Source: Chara braunii (Eukaryota; Streptophyta; Charophyceae; Charales; Characeae). Taken from it: DNA of 23,001 nucleotides. Location: contig BFEA01000288.1 in the NCBI GenBank assembly GCA_003427395.1, positions 688,166-711,166 on the forward strand, in the 5' to 3' direction. The first letter of the stretch is position 1, and each line of letters begins with the position of its first letter. Under the pieces are notes generated by a model. It saw nothing but the letters and a program-made list of their open reading frames with translations. It was not told the origin of the DNA and did not search any database. Shown here piece by piece: positions 20,101-23,001 of the stretch. A program made the position numbers and the translations under genes.

Positions 20101-22688
20101 GTGAGCTGTTTGTCTGCCCTCCTGCCTCCCCCGTGACTTCCAGCCCTTGTTATTTGCCATTGCCTGTTGTCCTATGCCTTGTCGAGTCTCGTGCCTTTGT
20201 GTGCCCACCCACCCACCTCCCTGTCCTCCAGCGTTGTTGTTGCTTGTTCTCCTTTGCCTTGTTGCCTCATGCCCTTTCCTTTCCCATTTTCCATCTGTCT
20301 TTCCTTTCTTGCCGTGAGCTGTTTGTCTGCCCTCCTGCCTCCCCCGTGACTTCCAGCCCTTGTTATTTGCCATTGCCTGTTGTCCTATGCCTTGTCGAGT
20401 CTCGTGCCTTTGTGTGCCCACCCACCCACCTCCCTGTCCTCCAGCGTTGTTGTTGCTTGTTCTCCTTTGCCTTGTTGCCTCATGCCCTTTCCTTTCCCAT
20501 TTTCCATCTGTCTTTCCTTTCTTGCCGTGAGCTGTTTGTCTGCCCTCCTGCCTCCCCCGTGACTTCCAGCCCTTGTTATTTGCCATTGCCTGTTGTCCTA
20601 TGCCTTGTCGAGTCTCGTGCCTTTGTGTGCCCACCCACCCACCTCCCTGTCCTCCAGCGTTGTTGTTGCTTGTTCTCCTTTGCCTTGTTGCCTCATGCCC
20701 TTTCCTTTCCCATTTTCCATCTGTCTTTCCTTTCTTGCCGTGAGCTGTTTGTCTGCCCTCCTGCCTCCCCCGTGACTTCCAGCCCTTGTTATTTGCCATT
20801 GCCTGTTGTCCTATGCCTTGTCGAGTCTCGTGCCTTTGTGTGCCCACCCACCCACCTCCCTGTCCTCCAGCGTTGTTGTTGCTTGTTCTCCTTTGCCTTG
20901 TTGCCTCATGCCCTTTCCTTTCCCATTTTCCATCTGTCTTTCCTTTCTTGCCGTGAGCTGTTTGTCTGCCCTCCTGCCTCCCCCGTGACTTCCAGCCCTT
21001 GTTATTTGCCATTGCCTGTTGTCCTATGCCTTGTCGAGTCTCGTGCCTTTGTGTGCCCACCCACCCACCTCCCTGTCCTCCAGCGTTGTTGTTGCTTGTT
21101 CTCCTTTGCCTTGTTGCCTCATGCCCTTTCCTTTCCCATTTTCCATCTGTCTTTCCTTTCTTGCCGTGAGCTGTTTGTCTGCCCTCCTGCCTCCCCCGTG
21201 ACTTCCAGCCCTTGTTATTTGCCATTGCCTGTTGTCCTATGCCTTGTCGAGTCTCGTGCCTTTGTGTGCCCACCCACCCACCTCCCTGTCCTCCAGCGTT
21301 GTTGTTGCTTGTTCTCCTTTGCCTTGTTGCCTCATGCCCTTTCCTTTCCCATTTTCCATCTGTCTTTCCTTTCTTGCCGTGAGCTGTTTGTCTGCCCTCC
21401 TGCCTCCCCCGTGACTTCCAGCCCTTGTTATTTGCCATTGCCTGTTGTCCTATGCCTTGTCGAGTCTCGTGCCTTTGTGTGCCCACCCACCCACCTCCCT
21501 GTCCTCCAGCGTTGTTGTTGCTTGTTCTCCTTTGCCTTGTTGCCTCATGCCCTTTCCTTTCCCATTTTCCATCTGTCTTTCCTTTCTTGCCGTGAGCTGT
21601 TTGTCTGCCCTCCTGCCTCCCCCGTGACTTCCAGCCCTTGTTATTTGCCATTGCCTGTTGTCCTATGCCTTGTCGAGTCTCGTGCCTTTGTGTGCCCACC
21701 CACCCACCTCCCTGTCCTCCAGCGTTGTTGTTGCTTGTTCTCCTTTGCCTTGTTGCCTCATGCCCTTTCCTTTCCCATTTTCCATCTGTCTTTCCTTTCT
21801 TGCCGTGAGCTGTTTGTCTGCCCTCCTGCCTCCCCCGTGACTTCCAGCCCTTGTTATTTGCCATTGCCTGTTGTCCTATGCCTTGTCGAGTCTCGTGCCT
21901 TTGTGTGCCCACCCACCCACCTCCCTGTCCTCCAGCGTTGTTGTTGCTTGTTCTCCTTTGCCTTGTTGCCTCATGCCCTTTCCTTTCCCATTTTCCATCT
22001 GTCTTTCCTTTCTTGCCGTGAGCTGTTTGTCTGCCCTCCTGCCTCCCCCGTGACTTCCAGCCCTTGTTATTTGCCATTGCCTGTTGTCCTATGCCTTGTC
22101 GAGTCTCGTGCCTTTGTGTGCCCACCCACCCACCTCCCTGTCCTCCAGCGTTGTTGTTGCTTGTTCTCCTTTGCCTTGTTGCCTCATGCCCTTTCCTTTC
22201 CCATTTTCCATCTGTCTTTCCTTTCTTGCCGTGAGCTGTTTGTCTGCCCTCCTGCCTCCCCCGTGACTTCCAGCCCTTGTTATTTGCCATTGCCTGTTGT
22301 CCTATGCCTTGTCGAGTCTCGTGCCTTTGTGTGCCCACCCACCCACCTCCCTGTCCTCCAGCGTTGTTGTTGCTTGTTCTCCTTTGCCTTGTTGCCTCAT
22401 GCCCTTTCCTTTCCCATTTTCCATCTGTCTTTCCTTTCTTGCCGTGAGCTGTTTGTCTGCCCTCCTGCCTCCCCCGTGACTTCCAGCCCTTGTTATTTGC
22501 CATTGCCTGTTGTCCTATGCCTTGTCGAGTCTCGTGCCTTTGTGTGCCCACCCACCCACCTCCCTGTCCTCCAGCGTTGTTGTTGCTTGTTCTCCTTTGC
22601 CTTGTTGCCTCATGCCCTTTCCTTTCCCATTTTCCATCTGTCTTTCCTTTCTTGCCGTGAGCTGTTTGTCTGCCCTCCTGCCTCCCCC

Positions 22689-22908
22689 ATGCCCTCTAGC
22701 ATATATGTTGCCTTGCTGTCTGGAACAATGATCTTCGAATTAGTGTCCTCTTGTTGTGGAATTCTGCAGTACGTCCGGAGTGGTCACTGCAAACGTAGAG
22801 GTCAAGTTGCTAGTCACGCTACCCCCTCCCCAGGCTATTACCTAACGTCTCCCGACGCAATTGATGTATATTGTACTATCAACGCGCCTTCCAAGACACT
22901 ACAAAATA

Positions 22909-22911
<3 letters not shown>
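22689..22911. other. unique right flank without a visible gene
   Basis: About 220 bp of mixed composition lie between the array and the final microsatellite. The first dozen bases are a diverged continuation of the satellite unit. GTTGCCTTGCTGTCTGG near 22706-22722 resembles GCTGCCTTGCTGTCCGT (from about 1340) in the left-hand minisatellite at 14 of 17 positions. I see no gene, RNA gene or transposon terminus. Confidence 0.6.

Positions 22912-23001
<90 letters not shown>
22912..23001. repeat. (AC)45 microsatellite reaching the window end
   Basis: Ninety bases of uninterrupted AC run to the last base, so the full length is unknown. It has the same strand orientation as the (CA)26 tract at 958-1010. 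Confidence 0.98.

Larger units (their letters stand above)
2007..22688 (+). repeat. 213-bp satellite array, 97 perfect tandem copies plus 21 nt
   Basis: A 213-bp unit starting TCTGCCCTCC recurs from 2008 to 22668 with exactly 97 periods (20,661 bp); a 20-nt partial copy follows (21 nt counting the shared preceding G). I found no substitution or indel between units, and both strands translate identically in every unit. Unit composition on the + strand is T 84, C 78, G 37, A 14: 54% GC and 76% pyrimidine. Recognisable parts in order are a C-rich block, TTGTTATTTGCCATTG, CCCACCCACCCACCTCCC, GTTGTTGTTG, CCCTTTCCTTTCCC and GTGAGCTGTTTG. The unit holds no hammerhead core, tRNA box pair or CENP-B-box-like sequence that I can see. 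The length is near a nucleosome repeat, as in many centromeric or heterochromatic satellites, but no direct evidence of centromere function is present. Such uniformity implies very recent amplification or homogenisation, or an assembly-inferred array. The right edge decays gradually: 22689-22700 still matches the unit at 8 of 12 positions. Confidence 0.99.
1921..22695 (-). other. 20.8-kb open frame created by repeat periodicity, probably non-coding
   Basis: On the - strand one frame is open from just inside an in-frame TAG (22696-22698) to TGA at 1921-1923. The first ATG is at 22503 and would give about 6,860 residues; GTG at 22551 is the only other early start. It exists because 213 bp is 71 codons and this frame of the unit happens to lack stops. 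Each 71-residue unit has about 15 Gly, 9 Arg, 7 Lys, 8 Gln, 5 Asn and 3 Trp, five acidic residues, and no Leu, Phe, Tyr, Cys or Pro. There is no domain, signal peptide or membrane segment. The tail after the array is Lys-rich because it reads the T-rich tract backwards. The composition follows from the purine richness of the strand. A disordered basic repeat protein cannot be excluded, but nothing positively supports one. Confidence 0.85.

Noticed and set aside
2008-22668. Hammerhead ribozyme inside each satellite unit, as in animal ribozyme satellites
   Set aside because: Neither CTGATGA nor its complement TCATCAG occurs in the unit. The only core found is the single copy at 1883-1889.
2007-22688. 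CRISPR array
   Set aside because: The units are contiguous with no unique spacers, the period is far too long, and the surroundings are eukaryotic.
2007-22688. Centromere or telomere assignment
   Set aside because: Unit length alone does not prove a centromere, no CENP-B-box-like sequence is seen, and there are no TTAGGG-type telomere repeats.
1848-22688. Retrozyme or LTR element spanning the array
   Set aside because: A retrozyme needs two hammerhead-bearing repeats plus primer-binding and polypurine sites. Only one hammerhead is present and no TGGTATCAGAGC-like primer site is seen.

Overview
The window is eukaryotic repeat DNA with almost no recognisable genes. About 90% of it (2007-22688) is one tandem array of a 213-bp satellite unit: 97 head-to-tail copies in perfect register with no substitution or indel that I could find, plus a 20-21 nt partial unit at the right edge. 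Long (CA)n microsatellites (958-1010 and 22912 to the window end), a diverged minisatellite, low gene density and a hammerhead ribozyme all point to a eukaryotic nuclear genome. The species or phylum cannot be fixed from the sequence.

Layout from left to right: a poly-C/(CA) tract (1-23); a short open frame ending at 115 that may be the last piece of a gene lying mostly outside the window; gene-free DNA (116-957) with two small GC-rich hairpins; a (CA)26 tract; a CTG/TGC-rich stretch (about 1290-1790) of roughly five diverged copies of a 98-116 bp repeat; a textbook type III hammerhead self-cleaving ribozyme (1861-1916, + strand); a T-rich tract (from 1925); the satellite array (2007-22688); about 220 bp of unique DNA with no gene; and an (AC)45 tract running to the last base.

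The best-supported functional element is the hammerhead. It has all three helices, every invariant core base and a GUC cleavage triplet, and it sits about 140 nt upstream of the first satellite unit in the direction that reads into the array. A rightward transcript would be predicted to cut itself between 1868 and 1869, giving satellite RNA a ribozyme-defined 5' end unless transcription stops at the T10 run. That link is inference; the ribozyme fold itself is read directly from the sequence.

The satellite unit is strongly strand-asymmetric (+ strand T 84, C 78, G 37, A 14 of 213). Each copy carries a four-tract G-quadruplex motif on the - strand, a perfect polypyrimidine mirror repeat, and far fewer CpG than expected with excess TpG and CpA. 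Because 213 is a multiple of 3, one - strand frame stays open for about 20.8 kb. Its translation (no Leu, Phe, Tyr, Cys or Pro; strongly basic) looks like a by-product of composition and periodicity rather than a giant protein.
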